64,000 nt of DNA from JAWKRB01 sp041389885. GTDB taxonomy: Bacteria; Myxococcota_A; Polyangia; Polyangiales; Ga0077539. The notes below the pieces were generated by a model that had not been told where the DNA came from, did not search any database, and saw only the letters and a list, made by a program, of their open reading frames with translations. The DNA lies in contig JAWKRB010000011.1 of the NCBI GenBank assembly GCA_041389885.1, forward strand, positions 201,355-265,354, written 5' to 3'. Made by a program: the position numbers and the translations under genes. Below, piece by piece: positions 8,537 to 18,882 of this stretch (position 1 is the first letter of the stretch; the number at the start of each line of letters is the position of its first letter).

Positions 8537-10636
8537 CTAGCGCGTGATGAGGACGCCGCGACCGGAGTAGGCCGTCCAGTAGGCCGGCCCGATCGTGGAG
8601 TAGGTGAAGCGGTCGAAGCGAAAATCGGGGATGCGCACGCCGACGAGCGAGAGCGTCATCGCCTCGCCGCGGGGCACGTCGGCCAGGCCCATGACCGTCG
8701 AGAGGTCGGGGTACTGAATCGCGCGGTCGGCGCCCGGCGCGTAGTGGTTCCAGCTGCTCGCCTGCCACTGCAGGGTCATCAAGAAGAGGTCGGGCGACGA
8801 GCCCTCGACGGCGAAGCGCACGGTGCGATCGAGGGGCAGCGCCCCGCCGGCCATGGGCGCGGTGATGTCGGGGATGCCCAGCCAGTCGCTCACGCGCACG
8901 GGCTGGTCGGGGGTGGTGATCCCCGAGACCACCAGGCCGGTGCACGGCGCCGGGGTGTTCGCGAAGGTGCCCGGCCCGGTGATGGGCCCGGAGGCGAGGC
9001 GCGCGTGCACGGTGAGCCGCGCGTCGGCCAGGGTGCCCGTGAAGGCCGGGAGACCCGCGAACTGATAGCGCTCCGCGCTCATCGCGCCCACGCGCCGCGT
9101 GACCGAGAGCTGCGGCATGGGGATCACCCCCTCGCCCCCGAGGTCGAGGAACGCGCTCCCGTGAAACACGCTGGGCTGCCCCGTGCGGTCTTGAGGAAAG
9201 GGCGAGACCTCGACGGGCGTGACGTGGTCGAGGGGGATGTTCATGTCCACCACGATCCCCTCGACGCTCTGCCCCGGAGCGCCGAGCACCCTGCGGGCGA
9301 CACCCATCACGTAGGGCTGAAACCGCCGGGTCGTGGTGTTCTCTACCCCCGCCAACGCGTAGACCGCGATCGCCGCGGGGCGGGCGGAGAACTGAAACGG
9401 ATATCCCCGGCCGCCGTAGCCCTCGCGCACGGTCTCGGTGACCGTGGCCTGAAACTGCGCCGCCACCATCGCGGCGGGGTCTTCGGTGAAGATGTCAGGG
9501 CGAGAGGCGTAGACGAAGGCCACGCGCCGCTCGCCCGCGCGCGCCGGGGGCACGTTGTCCCAGGCGTTCGGCGCGAACTCGTTCGAGCCGGCCCACACCA
9601 GCTCGCCGAAGAGCCGGGCGGCGAGCAAGGGGCGCTGCGGCATGCCCCCGCCAGAGCCCTCGCCGCACTCCGGGAGCATCAACGGCCGGAGGTAGATCGT
9701 CGCGGCGCGCGCGTCGAAGGACTGGATCGTCGAGCTCGTGAAGCAATGCTTGCTGGCCGTGACCGTCGTCGGCGGCGTCAGCCCCGCCGGCGCGAGGGTC
9801 ACCTGACCGCGCATGTTCGTGCGGCCCGCGTAGGGCGGCACCGCTCCGGGGTCGCTCCCGAGGAACACGAAGGCCTCAGGGACCGAGTCGCCGGTCATCG
9901 CGTTGAGCACGGTGACGGTGAGCGACCCGTTGAGCTCTCCGCCGCCGAGCCCCCCGCCCTGCCCGTCGGTGCTGTCGGTGTATAGGTACGCGCCCGGCAG
10001 GGTGATCGGGTCTCCGCTGGCGCGCACCGTCACGTCCACGCGCCCGTCGGGGTGCTCGGGCGTGAGGCACGACGCGAGCTCGGGCGAGGTCACCTGCAGC
10101 ATCGTGCAGGGCGTGCCGTCGAAGAGGATCTGCATCCCGTCGGCGAAGGCCGTGCCCGAGCCGTGCACCGACACCCGCGCCCCGCCGCTGGTGGGCCCCT
10201 GCTGCGGGTCGACATAGACCGCGTCGTAGGTGTACCCGCCCGGGAGGGAGCCGCGCCGCCCGTCGTCTTCGACCGTGACGTCGACGACGCCGGGGCGCCC
10301 CGCGGGGGTGAGCACCACGATGCGGTTGCGGTCGACGAAGCGGGTGTATCGAGGCTGCACCATCGCGTCGCCGAAGCGCACGATGGTGCCCTCGGTGAAG
10401 TTCGTGCCTCGGAGGGTGACCTCGGTGCCGCCCAGGAACGAGCCGTGCGAGGGGACCACCGCCAGCAGCGCCGGGGGCGCGGGCGCGCGCGCGTCTGCCC
10501 CGCCGTCTACGGTCATCGCCGCCGCGTCGACGCTCGCGTCCATGCCGCGCGAGTCGAAGGAGCTCGACTCCGTCGAACAGGCCACCACCAGGGAGAGCGC
10601 CGCGAGCGCGCGTGTGCACCGAAGGATCAAGGGCAT
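8537..10636 (-). CDS. TIG/IPT-domain lipoprotein (paralogue B)
   Basis: First gene of the three-lipoprotein set, 699 residues. The ATG at 10636 (MPLILRC) gives a short signal peptide with the lipobox LVVAC (Cys at about residue 20), followed by a Ser/Asp/Ala-rich linker. Two IPT/TIG modules are visible (PSHGSFLGGTEVTLRGTNF and GPTSGGARVSVHGSG), then a regulatory-like beta domain and the same C-terminal block as paralogue A, including FAPNAWDNVP against FAPNPWRNVP and YWTAYSGRG against YWTAYSTRT. The pair looks like an old duplication around the IgGFc-like gene. Function unknown. Confidence 0.85.
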   Translation of the reverse strand: MPLILRCTRALAALSLVVACSTESSSFDSRGMDASVDAAAMTVDGGADARAPAPPALLAVVPSHGSFLGGTEVTLRGTNFTEGTIVRFGDAMVQPRYTRFVDRNRIVVLTPAGRPGVVDVTVEDDGRRGSLPGGYTYDAVYVDPQQGPTSGGARVSVHGSGTAFADGMQILFDGTPCTMLQVTSPELASCLTPEHPDGRVDVTVRASGDPITLPGAYLYTDSTDGQGGGLGGGELNGSLTVTVLNAMTGDSVPEAFVFLGSDPGAVPPYAGRTNMRGQVTLAPAGLTPPTTVTASKHCFTSSTIQSFDARAATIYLRPLMLPECGEGSGGGMPQRPLLAARLFGELVWAGSNEFAPNAWDNVPPARAGERRVAFVYASRPDIFTEDPAAMVAAQFQATVTETVREGYGGRGYPFQFSARPAAIAVYALAGVENTTTRRFQPYVMGVARRVLGAPGQSVEGIVVDMNIPLDHVTPVEVSPFPQDRTGQPSVFHGSAFLDLGGEGVIPMPQLSVTRRVGAMSAERYQFAGLPAFTGTLADARLTVHARLASGPITGPGTFANTPAPCTGLVVSGITTPDQPVRVSDWLGIPDITAPMAGGALPLDRTVRFAVEGSSPDLFLMTLQWQASSWNHYAPGADRAIQYPDLSTVMGLADVPRGEAMTLSLVGVRIPDFRFDRFTYSTIGPAYWTAYSGRGVLITR

Positions 10637-10730
10637 CAAGGGACCTCTCCGCGGCGCCGCCGCGCCGCCGAGGCGAGAGTATCCCGAACTCGACGCGGTC
10701 GGGGCAACCGCGGCCCTCGACCTTTTCGAT

Positions 10731-11456
10731 CTACGCCGGGCGAGGCTCGTCTGTAGGCAACGCGCGCACCGTGAGGTCGAGCACCGCGCGGTTCGCGTCG
10801 AGAAAGTCCCGGTACGCGGCGTACCCCGTAAATTGCACGGTCACCCTCGCTCCGCCGCGCGCGACGACGACGCCGCGTCCCTCCTCGAGGGGGCCGTGCG
10901 CGTCGCAGAGCGGCACCGCGCCCCCGGGCCTCGCCGGCGCGGGGTCGAGGAGGTGACCCACCGCGCGGGGCAGCAGCGACGCGCCGCAGGTCGCGGGCTC
11001 GCCGCACGCGACGCAGCGCTCGCCCCACGCCAGCTTCGGGAGCGCGTCGGCCGGCAGCGACGCCGCGTAGGTGGGCAGCTCGAGCTCGCGGCCGAAGGGC
11101 ACCTCGCGCACGGCGCCGCGGAGCACGTCGACGTAGATCCCGCACGCGTCGCAGCGGTGATCGAGGGCGCCGCGGGCGATCACGGGCTCGTCGGGCCCGA
11201 CGAAGACCGCGCCGCCCAGCTCGGCGCCGCAGCCCGGGCAGGGCGCGACGTAGCGGTGGCGAGAGGCCGCGAGGGTCGTCGCGCCGGGGACCATCACCAG
11301 CGCCGCGAAGGCCCAGGCCCACCCGCCCACGAGCACGCCCAGCGTCGCGCCCCCGACGAAGAGCGCCGCGCCGACGCCCGCCCGCCGGATGGCCAGGGCG
11401 TTCGACGGGCGAACGTGGGTGAGGTCCGCCGTCCTTCGTCCAGCGCGGAGCGCCAT
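10731..11456 (-). CDS. Membrane protein with paired-Cys (zinc-ribbon-like) motifs
   Basis: A 241-residue protein that I cannot assign to a family. Two adjacent hydrophobic segments (about residues 27-62, GVGAALFVGGATLGVLVGGW then FAALVMVPGATTL) form a membrane hairpin. The rest is soluble and holds CxxC-type pairs: CPGC and CDAC (around residues 73-105) and CVACGEPATC (around residue 150), which look like zinc-binding ribbons. Neighbours give no functional clue: surface lipoprotein genes lie on one side and a divergent thioredoxin fusion on the other. Confidence 0.7.
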   Translation of the reverse strand: MALRAGRRTADLTHVRPSNALAIRRAGVGAALFVGGATLGVLVGGWAWAFAALVMVPGATTLAASRHRYVAPCPGCGAELGGAVFVGPDEPVIARGALDHRCDACGIYVDVLRGAVREVPFGRELELPTYAASLPADALPKLAWGERCVACGEPATCGASLLPRAVGHLLDPAPARPGGAVPLCDAHGPLEEGRGVVVARGGARVTVQFTGYAAYRDFLDANRAVLDLTVRALPTDEPRPA

Positions 11457-11540
11457 CCGTCGAGCTCTACCACGGCGCGTCTGGAAAGCACCGCCCCGTT
11501 GGGGTAGACCGTCGCCGGCTCACAGAGGGAGACCGACGAA

Positions 11541-12185
11541 ATGGCAGTGCAAAGTGTGACGACGGCCTCGTTTCGCAAGGAGGTCCTGGAGAGCGAGCTC
11601 CCGGTGCTGGTGGACCTCTGGGCGGAGTGGTGCGCCCCTTGCCGACAGCTGTCGCCCCGCGTCGAAGAGGTCGCGCGCGAGCTCGAGGGCCGCATCAAGG
11701 TGGTCAAGATCAACGTCGACCAGAACCCCGAGCTCGCCCAGGCCTTCAACGCGCGCTCGATCCCGATGCTCGTGGTCATCGTGAACGGCCGCCCCGCCAA
11801 GTCTGCCCAGGGAGCGCTCTCGAAGCCCGAGATCCTCGACCTCGTCGAGCCCTTCCTCCCCGTCGCCGAGGACGAGGTCCCGGTCAAGGAGCTCCCGGCG
11901 CTCATGAAGGCCAACCGGGTCACCGTCGTCGACGTGCGCGACGCCGCGGTGTTCCGCCGCGCGCACATCCCCGGCGCGTGGAGCCTGCCCGTCGACACGC
12001 TCGCCGACGCCGTGCCCAGCCTCGCGCAGCAGCGTCGGCCCGTGGTGGTGTACGACCGCAGCGGCGGCGAAGAGACCCGGCGCGCCCTCGAGGTGATCAC
12101 CGCCCAGGGGCTCCCGGCGGTGTTCCTGAAGGGCGGCTTCCTCGCGTGGGAGTGCGAGGGCTTCAGCATCGAGCGCTCGAGCTGA
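11541..12185 (+). CDS. Thioredoxin-rhodanese fusion with degenerate rhodanese site
   Basis: A 214-residue two-domain cytoplasmic protein. The N-terminal thioredoxin fold (residues 1-105) keeps the redox motif WCAPC (about residues 30-34) and the cis-Pro loop RSIPML. The C-terminal rhodanese-like domain (about residues 112-210) has VVDVRDAAVFRRAHIPGA, but its active-site loop reads YDRSGGEET, with Asp where the catalytic Cys should be. Sulfur transfer by that domain is therefore unlikely, and it may bind or position a substrate for the thioredoxin half. The start follows GGGAGA by about 9 nt. No partner gene is adjacent. Confidence 0.9.
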   Translation: MAVQSVTTASFRKEVLESELPVLVDLWAEWCAPCRQLSPRVEEVARELEGRIKVVKINVDQNPELAQAFNARSIPMLVVIVNGRPAKSAQGALSKPEILDLVEPFLPVAEDEVPVKELPALMKANRVTVVDVRDAAVFRRAHIPGAWSLPVDTLADAVPSLAQQRRPVVVYDRSGGEETRRALEVITAQGLPAVFLKGGFLAWECEGFSIERSS

Positions 12186-12190
12186 AGACA

Positions 12191-12228
12191 CGAACGCCCC
12201 GGTGACCTTTCGGCCGCCGAGGCGTTCG
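12191..12228. terminator. Hairpin between convergent thioredoxin fusion and rnpB
   Basis: CGAACGCC at 12191-12198 is perfectly complementary to GGCGTTCG at 12221-12228, an 8-bp stem enclosing an inner C/G-rich part. It lies just past the thioredoxin-rhodanese stop and at the 3' end of rnpB, which points toward it from the other strand, so it could end transcription in both directions. There is no clear U-tract on either side, which lowers confidence. Confidence 0.45.
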
Positions 12229-12642
12229 CGGATGACGCGGGCTATAAGCCGAGTTCTGTTCCGCCGCTCCGTCGCCGAAGCGGCGGCGGCGATCATTCAT
12301 CTAGGGCCGCGGTCACCCGCGGGCCTCTTCAGCGACATACCCGGAAGCCTCGGCCGGACACAGCCTTTCGCGGTTGCCCGCGGCGCCTCCCTATTGCGTC
12401 TTGCTCCAGGTGGGGTTTGCCATGCCGGTGATGTCACCACCACCGCGGTGAGCTCTTACCTCACCCTTTCACCCTTACCGCGCAGCGCCTCGCGGCGGTC
12501 GCGGCGGTCTGCTCTCTGTTGCACTTTCCTCGGGCTCTCACCCACAGGCCGTTAGCCTGCACCCTGTCCATCGGAGCTCGGACTTTCCTCTCGCGCCGCC
12601 TCTCGACGGCGCCAGCGAGCGCCCGCACCACGTCATCGCGCG
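12227..12642 (-). ncRNA. rnpB: RNase P RNA (bacterial type A)
   Basis: Catalytic RNA of RNase P, which removes 5' leaders from tRNA precursors. On the minus strand it reads GAGGAAAGTCCGAGCTCC near the 5' end (about 12590), then CAGGGTGCAGGCTAACGGCC, the J/P core GCAAACCCCACCTGGAGCAA (about 12400-12420), and ACAGAACTCGGCTTAT at the 3' end (about 12240-12256), all diagnostic of rnpB. The ends were set from the P1 helix: GATGACG near 12637 pairs with CGTCATC near 12231. Length is about 415 nt, close to the usual type A size. The exact termini are estimates. Confidence 0.95.
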
Positions 12643-12696
12643 TACTTTCAGCACGCCGCGAGGGCGCCGCGCAAGACGCGGCCGTCACCAAATCGG

Positions 12697-12714
12697 CGGA
12701 GGCTGTATCCTCCG
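12697..12714 (+). promoter_or_regulatory. Hairpin overlapping the ribosome binding site of the HExxH protein gene
   Basis: CGGAGG at 12697-12702 can pair with CCTCCG at 12709-12714 around a 6-nt loop. The GGAGG is the only Shine-Dalgarno-like sequence before the GTG at 12718, so the hairpin could hide it. This is a structural observation only; no ligand or switch is implied. Confidence 0.3.
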
Positions 12715-12717
12715 GGG

Positions 12718-14772
12718 GTGATCCGACGCGCCGTCCCCGCGAGCTTCGCGCTTCTCACCCTCCTCGCCGCCAGGGCGCCTGGCCCCGCGGCGCAGACCGT
12801 GCCCCTCGCGGTGCGCTGGCCCGGCTCCGACGAGACGCCCCGCGAAGCGATCCTCGGCCTCGACCACGACGACGACGACGACAACGGCGTGCCCGACCTC
12901 GCGGACACGGTCATCGACCCCAACGTCGACGACGACGTCACCCTGGTCGAGGTGCGCGCGGACGGCGCGGGCGGCGCGCGGGCCGTCGTCACCGGAGGGG
13001 TGCGCATCGTGGGGCTGCGCGGGCTGGCGACGGAGGCGGTGGTGCCGCTCTCGCAAGGCCGCGCGGTGGTCGCGGTGGTGGGCGTCGAGGCCAGCGCGCG
13101 GGCCCGCGACGCGTCGCTCGCGATCACCGTGGGCTCGCAGCGCGTCGACATCCCCCTCACGGTGGTCGGCGTGGGATTTCTCCGGGGCGACCACGCGCGC
13201 CTCCGGGGCCACCGCGACGCCCTCGCGGTCTCGCACCAGGTGACCACCGACGCGACGCTGCCCCGGGAGGAGTCTCCCACCCACCCCTCCCCCGACCTCG
13301 ACAACACCCGCGTCGAGGTGTGGGACCCGGGCGCGACCCGCTCCCGCGCACTTCTCGTCGCGTCGCAGGGCACCGCGGCCTCGCTGGGCGCGGCGGCGGG
13401 CGCCGTGCGGGGGCAGCTCCGCGACGTGCTGCTCCTCGGCGACGGCGCCGCCGCGCCGATGCGCTCCACCTGGGTGCGCCTCGTGGGCGACGAGGTCGAC
13501 CTCCGCGCGCCGGGGGTGCAGTCGCAGACCCTGCTGGTGGGCCTGCGCGACCGGGTTCGCGCGACCTACACCCGCGAAGGCGCCGCGGGGAGCGCGCGCA
13601 CCGACCTGAGGGTGGGGCGCCCCGGCAACGAAGACGGCCCCCTCGCCGCCCGCCGCGCGCGGTGGAACCTCCACGTGCTCCGCGACCGCCCCGCGGCGCA
13701 GGGCGGCCGCCCCGTGGTGGGCGACGACGACGCCGCCGCGGAGCGCATCGCGCGGAGGCAGGTGACCATCTCCAACGAGATCTACCTGCAGTGCCTGATC
13801 ACCTTCGGCGACCCCGCGCAGGCGACGGTGCGCATCGAAGACCCGCCCCCGCCCACGATGGTCTCGATCGCCGACCGCGACGGGTTGAACGCCGCGGGAG
13901 GGGTGATTCGCCTGCGCGTGAACGGCCGCGCGCTGCCGCCGGTCCCGCAGCGGCGCGGGGCGACGCCGGTCGACACCGCGCTGCGCCTCGCCGAGGCGGT
14001 GCGCGCCGCGGGCTTCTCGGCGCGCGTGTCGACGAACCCGCGGGTCGACTTCGGCGCGGCGGGGAGCGTCGAGGTCATCGTGCGCGACGCCGCGGGTCGA
14101 ATGGTCACGCTCGGCGCCCCCCTCGACGGCCCCCTCAGCACCGACCCCTCGCAGCGCGTCGCCCTCGGCGTGGTCGACCTCAGCGACGGCGTCGAGGAGT
14201 TCAACAACCTCACCTCGGCGACGGGCACCCTGGAGGAGCGGAGCCTCGTCAAGTCGTTGCAGGACAACGACCCCGGCACCATCGACCTCTTCGTGGTGAA
14301 CCGCTTCGCGCGCGGCACGCGCATCGGCGAGGCCTTCGTGTCAGGCGACCGGGGCACCCTGATCAACGCCCTGCTCCTCGACCGCGCGGGCATCGCCACC
14401 GAGCGCGAGGCGTGGACCCAGTCGCACGAGGCCGGGCACATCCTCCTCGATCAGCCCTGGCACCCTGACAACATGGGGCCCGACCGCCCTTGGCTGCTGA
14501 TGGACGCCGACGCCTCCCTCGGCGCGGTGGTCGGCCCCAAGCGGCTCACGTCGGAGGAGTGCGCGCGCATCCGCGACGAGAGCGGCGTCGCCTCGCGGCG
14601 CCCCGCGCTCCAGCGATACGACCTGGTCACCCGGGACCCCTACGCCGACCGCTACGACGCGTGGCCCGAGCGCCCCCTCTGGCCGACGCTCGCCCCAGAG
14701 GCGGCCTCGAGCGCGGCGCCCCGCGAGCCCGCGCCCCCGGCGCAGCGTCACGGCCTGCGCTGGCTGGACTGA
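12718..14772 (+). CDS. Secreted HExxH metalloprotease-like protein with Asp-rich motif
   Basis: A 684-residue exported protein of a family I do not recognise. The GTG start gives a signal peptide (residues 1-25, cleavage near ARAPGPAAQT). An acidic motif LDHDDDDDNGVPDLADTV (about residues 48-65) resembles calcium-binding Asp loops. The C-terminal part holds TQSHEAGHILLDQPWHPDNM (near residue 565), an HExxH zinc site with a third His eight residues on and an Asn/Met that may form a turn as in zincin proteases. Some bacterial arginine-deiminase-like proteins have similar Asp-rich starts, so that alternative is possible for the N-terminal part. Zinc peptidase activity is inferred from the motif alone. 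Confidence 0.72.
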   Translation: MIRRAVPASFALLTLLAARAPGPAAQTVPLAVRWPGSDETPREAILGLDHDDDDDNGVPDLADTVIDPNVDDDVTLVEVRADGAGGARAVVTGGVRIVGLRGLATEAVVPLSQGRAVVAVVGVEASARARDASLAITVGSQRVDIPLTVVGVGFLRGDHARLRGHRDALAVSHQVTTDATLPREESPTHPSPDLDNTRVEVWDPGATRSRALLVASQGTAASLGAAAGAVRGQLRDVLLLGDGAAAPMRSTWVRLVGDEVDLRAPGVQSQTLLVGLRDRVRATYTREGAAGSARTDLRVGRPGNEDGPLAARRARWNLHVLRDRPAAQGGRPVVGDDDAAAERIARRQVTISNEIYLQCLITFGDPAQATVRIEDPPPPTMVSIADRDGLNAAGGVIRLRVNGRALPPVPQRRGATPVDTALRLAEAVRAAGFSARVSTNPRVDFGAAGSVEVIVRDAAGRMVTLGAPLDGPLSTDPSQRVALGVVDLSDGVEEFNNLTSATGTLEERSLVKSLQDNDPGTIDLFVVNRFARGTRIGEAFVSGDRGTLINALLLDRAGIATEREAWTQSHEAGHILLDQPWHPDNMGPDRPWLLMDADASLGAVVGPKRLTSEECARIRDESGVASRRPALQRYDLVTRDPYADRYDAWPERPLWPTLAPEAASSAAPREPAPPAQRHGLRWLD

Positions 14773-14996
14773 TCCTGCGCGGGGATCACCGTGGCGCCAG
14801 GCCGAATCAGCGCGGCGCCGCACGACCCCGCCGCCCGCTGGAGACGCGCCGCCACGAAGGACGACGCGACGAGGGCCACCAGGGCGAGGAGCACCAGGCG
14901 CACGAGGAACCGCCGGTCGCGCCGGATCGGCTCGAGGCTCGACTCGTCGACGACGCCGCTGGACGGGGGGATCGGATCGGGTTCGGTAGGCTCCAT
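14748..14996 (-). CDS. Small single-pass membrane protein
   Basis: An 82-residue ORF opposite the end of the HExxH protein gene, overlapping it by 25 nt. It has an acidic Pro-rich N-terminus (MEPTEPDPIPPSSGVV), a basic stretch RRDRRF, one strong membrane segment (about residues 33-49, LVLLALVALVASSFVAA) and a short tail with one Cys. The ATG follows GGAGC. Topology and composition look protein-like, but there are no recognisable homologues. Unknown function. Confidence 0.5.
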   Translation of the reverse strand: MEPTEPDPIPPSSGVVDESSLEPIRRDRRFLVRLVLLALVALVASSFVAARLQRAAGSCGAALIRPGATVIPAQDQSSQRRP

Positions 14997-15063
14997 CGGG
15001 GCTCCGCGGTACGTACCACCGCGTCACGGTGGCCGCGAACGGGTGTATACCGTGCGGTTCGAG

Positions 15064-16461
<1,398 letters not shown>

Positions 16462-16465
16462 GCGC

Positions 16466-18880
16466 TCAGCGCCTCGGCTCGCCGTGCCGCACGGTCACGG
16501 CGGCCTGCCGGGGGGGCTCCTCGGAGGGGACCAGCGCGCGCAGCGACGGCGACGGCGGCGAGAGCATGGGGATGACCTCGACCTCGCCGCGCTCGGCGCT
16601 CGCCGGGGGCCGGAGGCTCTCTCGCTCGATCCTGCCCAGCACGCGCCGGATCACCCGCGAGAAATCGGCCGCGGTGGGCACGCGCGCGTCGAGGTCGGTC
16701 GCCAGGCCCCGGGCCACCAGGCGCTCGATGACCTCGGGGACCTCGGCGTGCCGCTGCCGCAGCGGCGTCGGCGCCGTCGAGCGGTCGAGGGAGTCGAAGG
16801 GCGCCTCGCCGCAGAGCATCTCGTAGAGCGAGGCCGCCGTGGCGTACAGGTCCGCGCGGTGGTCGACGTTGCGACCGTAGAGCTGCTCGGGGGGCATGTA
16901 CGCGGGCGTACCCGCGATCACCGAGGCCTTCGCGTCGACCCCCGCGATGGACTTCGCCAGGCCGAAATCCATGAGCTTCACCACGCCCGAGCTCGCGCGC
17001 ATCATGTTCGAGGGCTTCACGTCGCGGTGGATGATCTTGCGCGCGTGCGCGTACTCCAGCGCGTCGAGCACCTGCAGGGTGATGCGCAGCGCCTCCACGA
17101 CGCTCAGCCTCCCCTCGGAGTGAATGAGCTGCTCGACGGTCACGCCCTCCACGAACTCCATCGCGAGGAACGCGCGGCTCTCGAAGGAGCCGAAATCGTA
17201 GACCGTGACGATGTTCGGGTGGTTGAGGTGCGCCACGCTCCGCGCCTCGCGCTGGAACATCTCACGCAGCTCCGTGCTGGAGCTCGCCTCCTCGTTGAGG
17301 AACTTCAGCGCCACGACGCGGTCGAGGACCGTGTCGACGGCGCGGTACACCACCGCCATGCCGCCGCGACCGAGCTCGCCCTGGAGCTCGTAGCGCCCCG
17401 CGGCGCCCGGCTCGGCGCCGGCGAGGGTGCGCCTCGACCCCATCGCGTCGCGCCAGGCCCTCACCTCGCTCGCCCGCTGCGCGGCGTCGCGGTAGCCCGG
17501 CGAGGCCTCGTCCACCTCGGCGAAGCAGCGCTGCGCCTGGTCCCAGTCGCCGTTGGCGAGGTGCGCGAGGCCGAGGCGGTAGAACACCTCGATGTTGCCC
17601 AGGTCGCACTCGCGCCCGCCGGCGAAGCGCGTGAGCGCCGCGATGCTCGGGCCCTCGCGCGCCGCGCGCACCGCCGAGTCGGCCAGCAGGGGCGTCATCA
17701 CCGGGCGGACCTCGAGGCCCGGCGCGAGGCTCCCCCGTCCGCCCGAGACGTCCAGGGTGAGCTGCACCCGCGTCTCGGGGATCGCCCCTGGGCGCAACGA
17801 CGCCCGGCGCACCCGCGCCACGGCCGCCGACGCCGCCTCCCTCGCGATGCGCTCGAGGTCGATCGCGCCGGCTTCGTGCGACGCCGCGAAGGGCTCGTCG
17901 TACGCATCCCTCGGGGGCGGCGTCGGCGGCCGCGGCGCGGGCGCGGGGCGGAGGGCTCGGAGGCGCTCCGCCACGTCGCGAAAGGCCCCGTGCGCCCCCT
18001 CGATCGCGCCGAAGATCTCCAGCGCGCGCGCGGCGTCCCCGCGGTCGGCCAGCACGACGGCGAGCTCGAAATGAATCGAGACCCCGTCGCCGCTGAGCGG
18101 CCGCCCGCGGGCGAGCTCCTCGAGCAGCGACAGCCCCTGCTCCGGGTCGAGGCGAACGACGCGCTTCGCCAGCTCGTCAGGGCTCCGCTGGGAGCGGGCG
18201 ATGTCGGCCCACGAGCGCGCCGCCTCGACGCGCATCCCCGCGACCTCGTAGAGCTCCGCGGCGCGCTCGGCGTTGCCCAGGCGCGCGACGAGCGGCGCGG
18301 CCTCGCCCGGCAGCCCGAGCACGTTGGCGTAGAGGTGGACCGCCTCATCGTAGAGGCCCGCGTCGCGGTAGATCGCCGCGGCGCGCTCGATCTCTCCCGC
18401 GCCCAGGCACTCCTCGGCCTCACGCTGCGCGCGCTCGGGCGAGACCTGCGCCTCGCGCGCGGGCGCCGGCTTCGCCGCGGGCCCCCTCGGCTCGGGGAGC
18501 TTCGGCGCGGCGGCCTTGATCTTCGCACGCGCCTCCCTGGCCGCGGCGGCGTTGCCCGCGCGCTCGTAGCACTGCGCGGCGCGCTCGAACTCCTCGACGC
18601 GCTCGTAGAGTTCCCCCGCGAGGCGCATGTCGCCGCCGCGCGACGCCACCCCCGCGGCCCTCGCCAGGCGCTGGCCCCGCAGCAGCAGCTCGATGGCGAC
18701 CTTCGGGCGGTCGTGCTCCAGCGCGAGGTCCGCGGCGCCGTCGTAGTCGCCCGCGCGCACCAGCGCGTCGAGCCCAGGGATGTCCTCCCGAGGCGCGCGC
18801 CGCCGGAGGGCGACCAGGAGCGCCAGCGCGGCGAGGCCCGCCGCGGCGAAGATCGCCGGATGATCGAGCACGCCCTCCAC
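16466..18880 (-). CDS. TPR-repeat membrane protein with C-terminal Ser/Thr kinase
   Basis: An 804-residue protein starting at a GTG (18880) preceded by GGAG. It has an N-terminal membrane segment (about residues 10-24, IFAAAGLAALALLVALRRR), then a long run of helical tetratricopeptide-like repeats to about residue 470. The C-terminal Hanks-type kinase has the Gly loop GELGRGGMAVVYRAVD, the catalytic Lys in VALKFLNEE, the HRD loop IIHRDVKPSNMM, DFG in LMDFGLAKS and the GTPAYMPPEQ activation-segment end. Unlike most bacterial kinases, the kinase is C-terminal and the membrane anchor N-terminal. It starts 3 nt after the stop of the GspE-like ATPase, so both are probably one transcript and the kinase may regulate that ATPase. 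Confidence 0.9.
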   Translation of the reverse strand: MEGVLDHPAIFAAAGLAALALLVALRRRAPREDIPGLDALVRAGDYDGAADLALEHDRPKVAIELLLRGQRLARAAGVASRGGDMRLAGELYERVEEFERAAQCYERAGNAAAAREARAKIKAAAPKLPEPRGPAAKPAPAREAQVSPERAQREAEECLGAGEIERAAAIYRDAGLYDEAVHLYANVLGLPGEAAPLVARLGNAERAAELYEVAGMRVEAARSWADIARSQRSPDELAKRVVRLDPEQGLSLLEELARGRPLSGDGVSIHFELAVVLADRGDAARALEIFGAIEGAHGAFRDVAERLRALRPAPAPRPPTPPPRDAYDEPFAASHEAGAIDLERIAREAASAAVARVRRASLRPGAIPETRVQLTLDVSGGRGSLAPGLEVRPVMTPLLADSAVRAAREGPSIAALTRFAGGRECDLGNIEVFYRLGLAHLANGDWDQAQRCFAEVDEASPGYRDAAQRASEVRAWRDAMGSRRTLAGAEPGAAGRYELQGELGRGGMAVVYRAVDTVLDRVVALKFLNEEASSSTELREMFQREARSVAHLNHPNIVTVYDFGSFESRAFLAMEFVEGVTVEQLIHSEGRLSVVEALRITLQVLDALEYAHARKIIHRDVKPSNMMRASSGVVKLMDFGLAKSIAGVDAKASVIAGTPAYMPPEQLYGRNVDHRADLYATAASLYEMLCGEAPFDSLDRSTAPTPLRQRHAEVPEVIERLVARGLATDLDARVPTAADFSRVIRRVLGRIERESLRPPASAERGEVEVIPMLSPPSPSLRALVPSEEPPRQAAVTVRHGEPRR

Positions 18881-18882
18881 GC

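Noticed and set aside
4301..10756. Several long plus-strand open frames (for example 5531-6523, 6718-8547, 8465-9985) over the lipoprotein genes
   Set aside because: They lack motifs, signals and sensible composition, while the minus strand encodes lipoproteins with proper signal peptides and paralogous domains.
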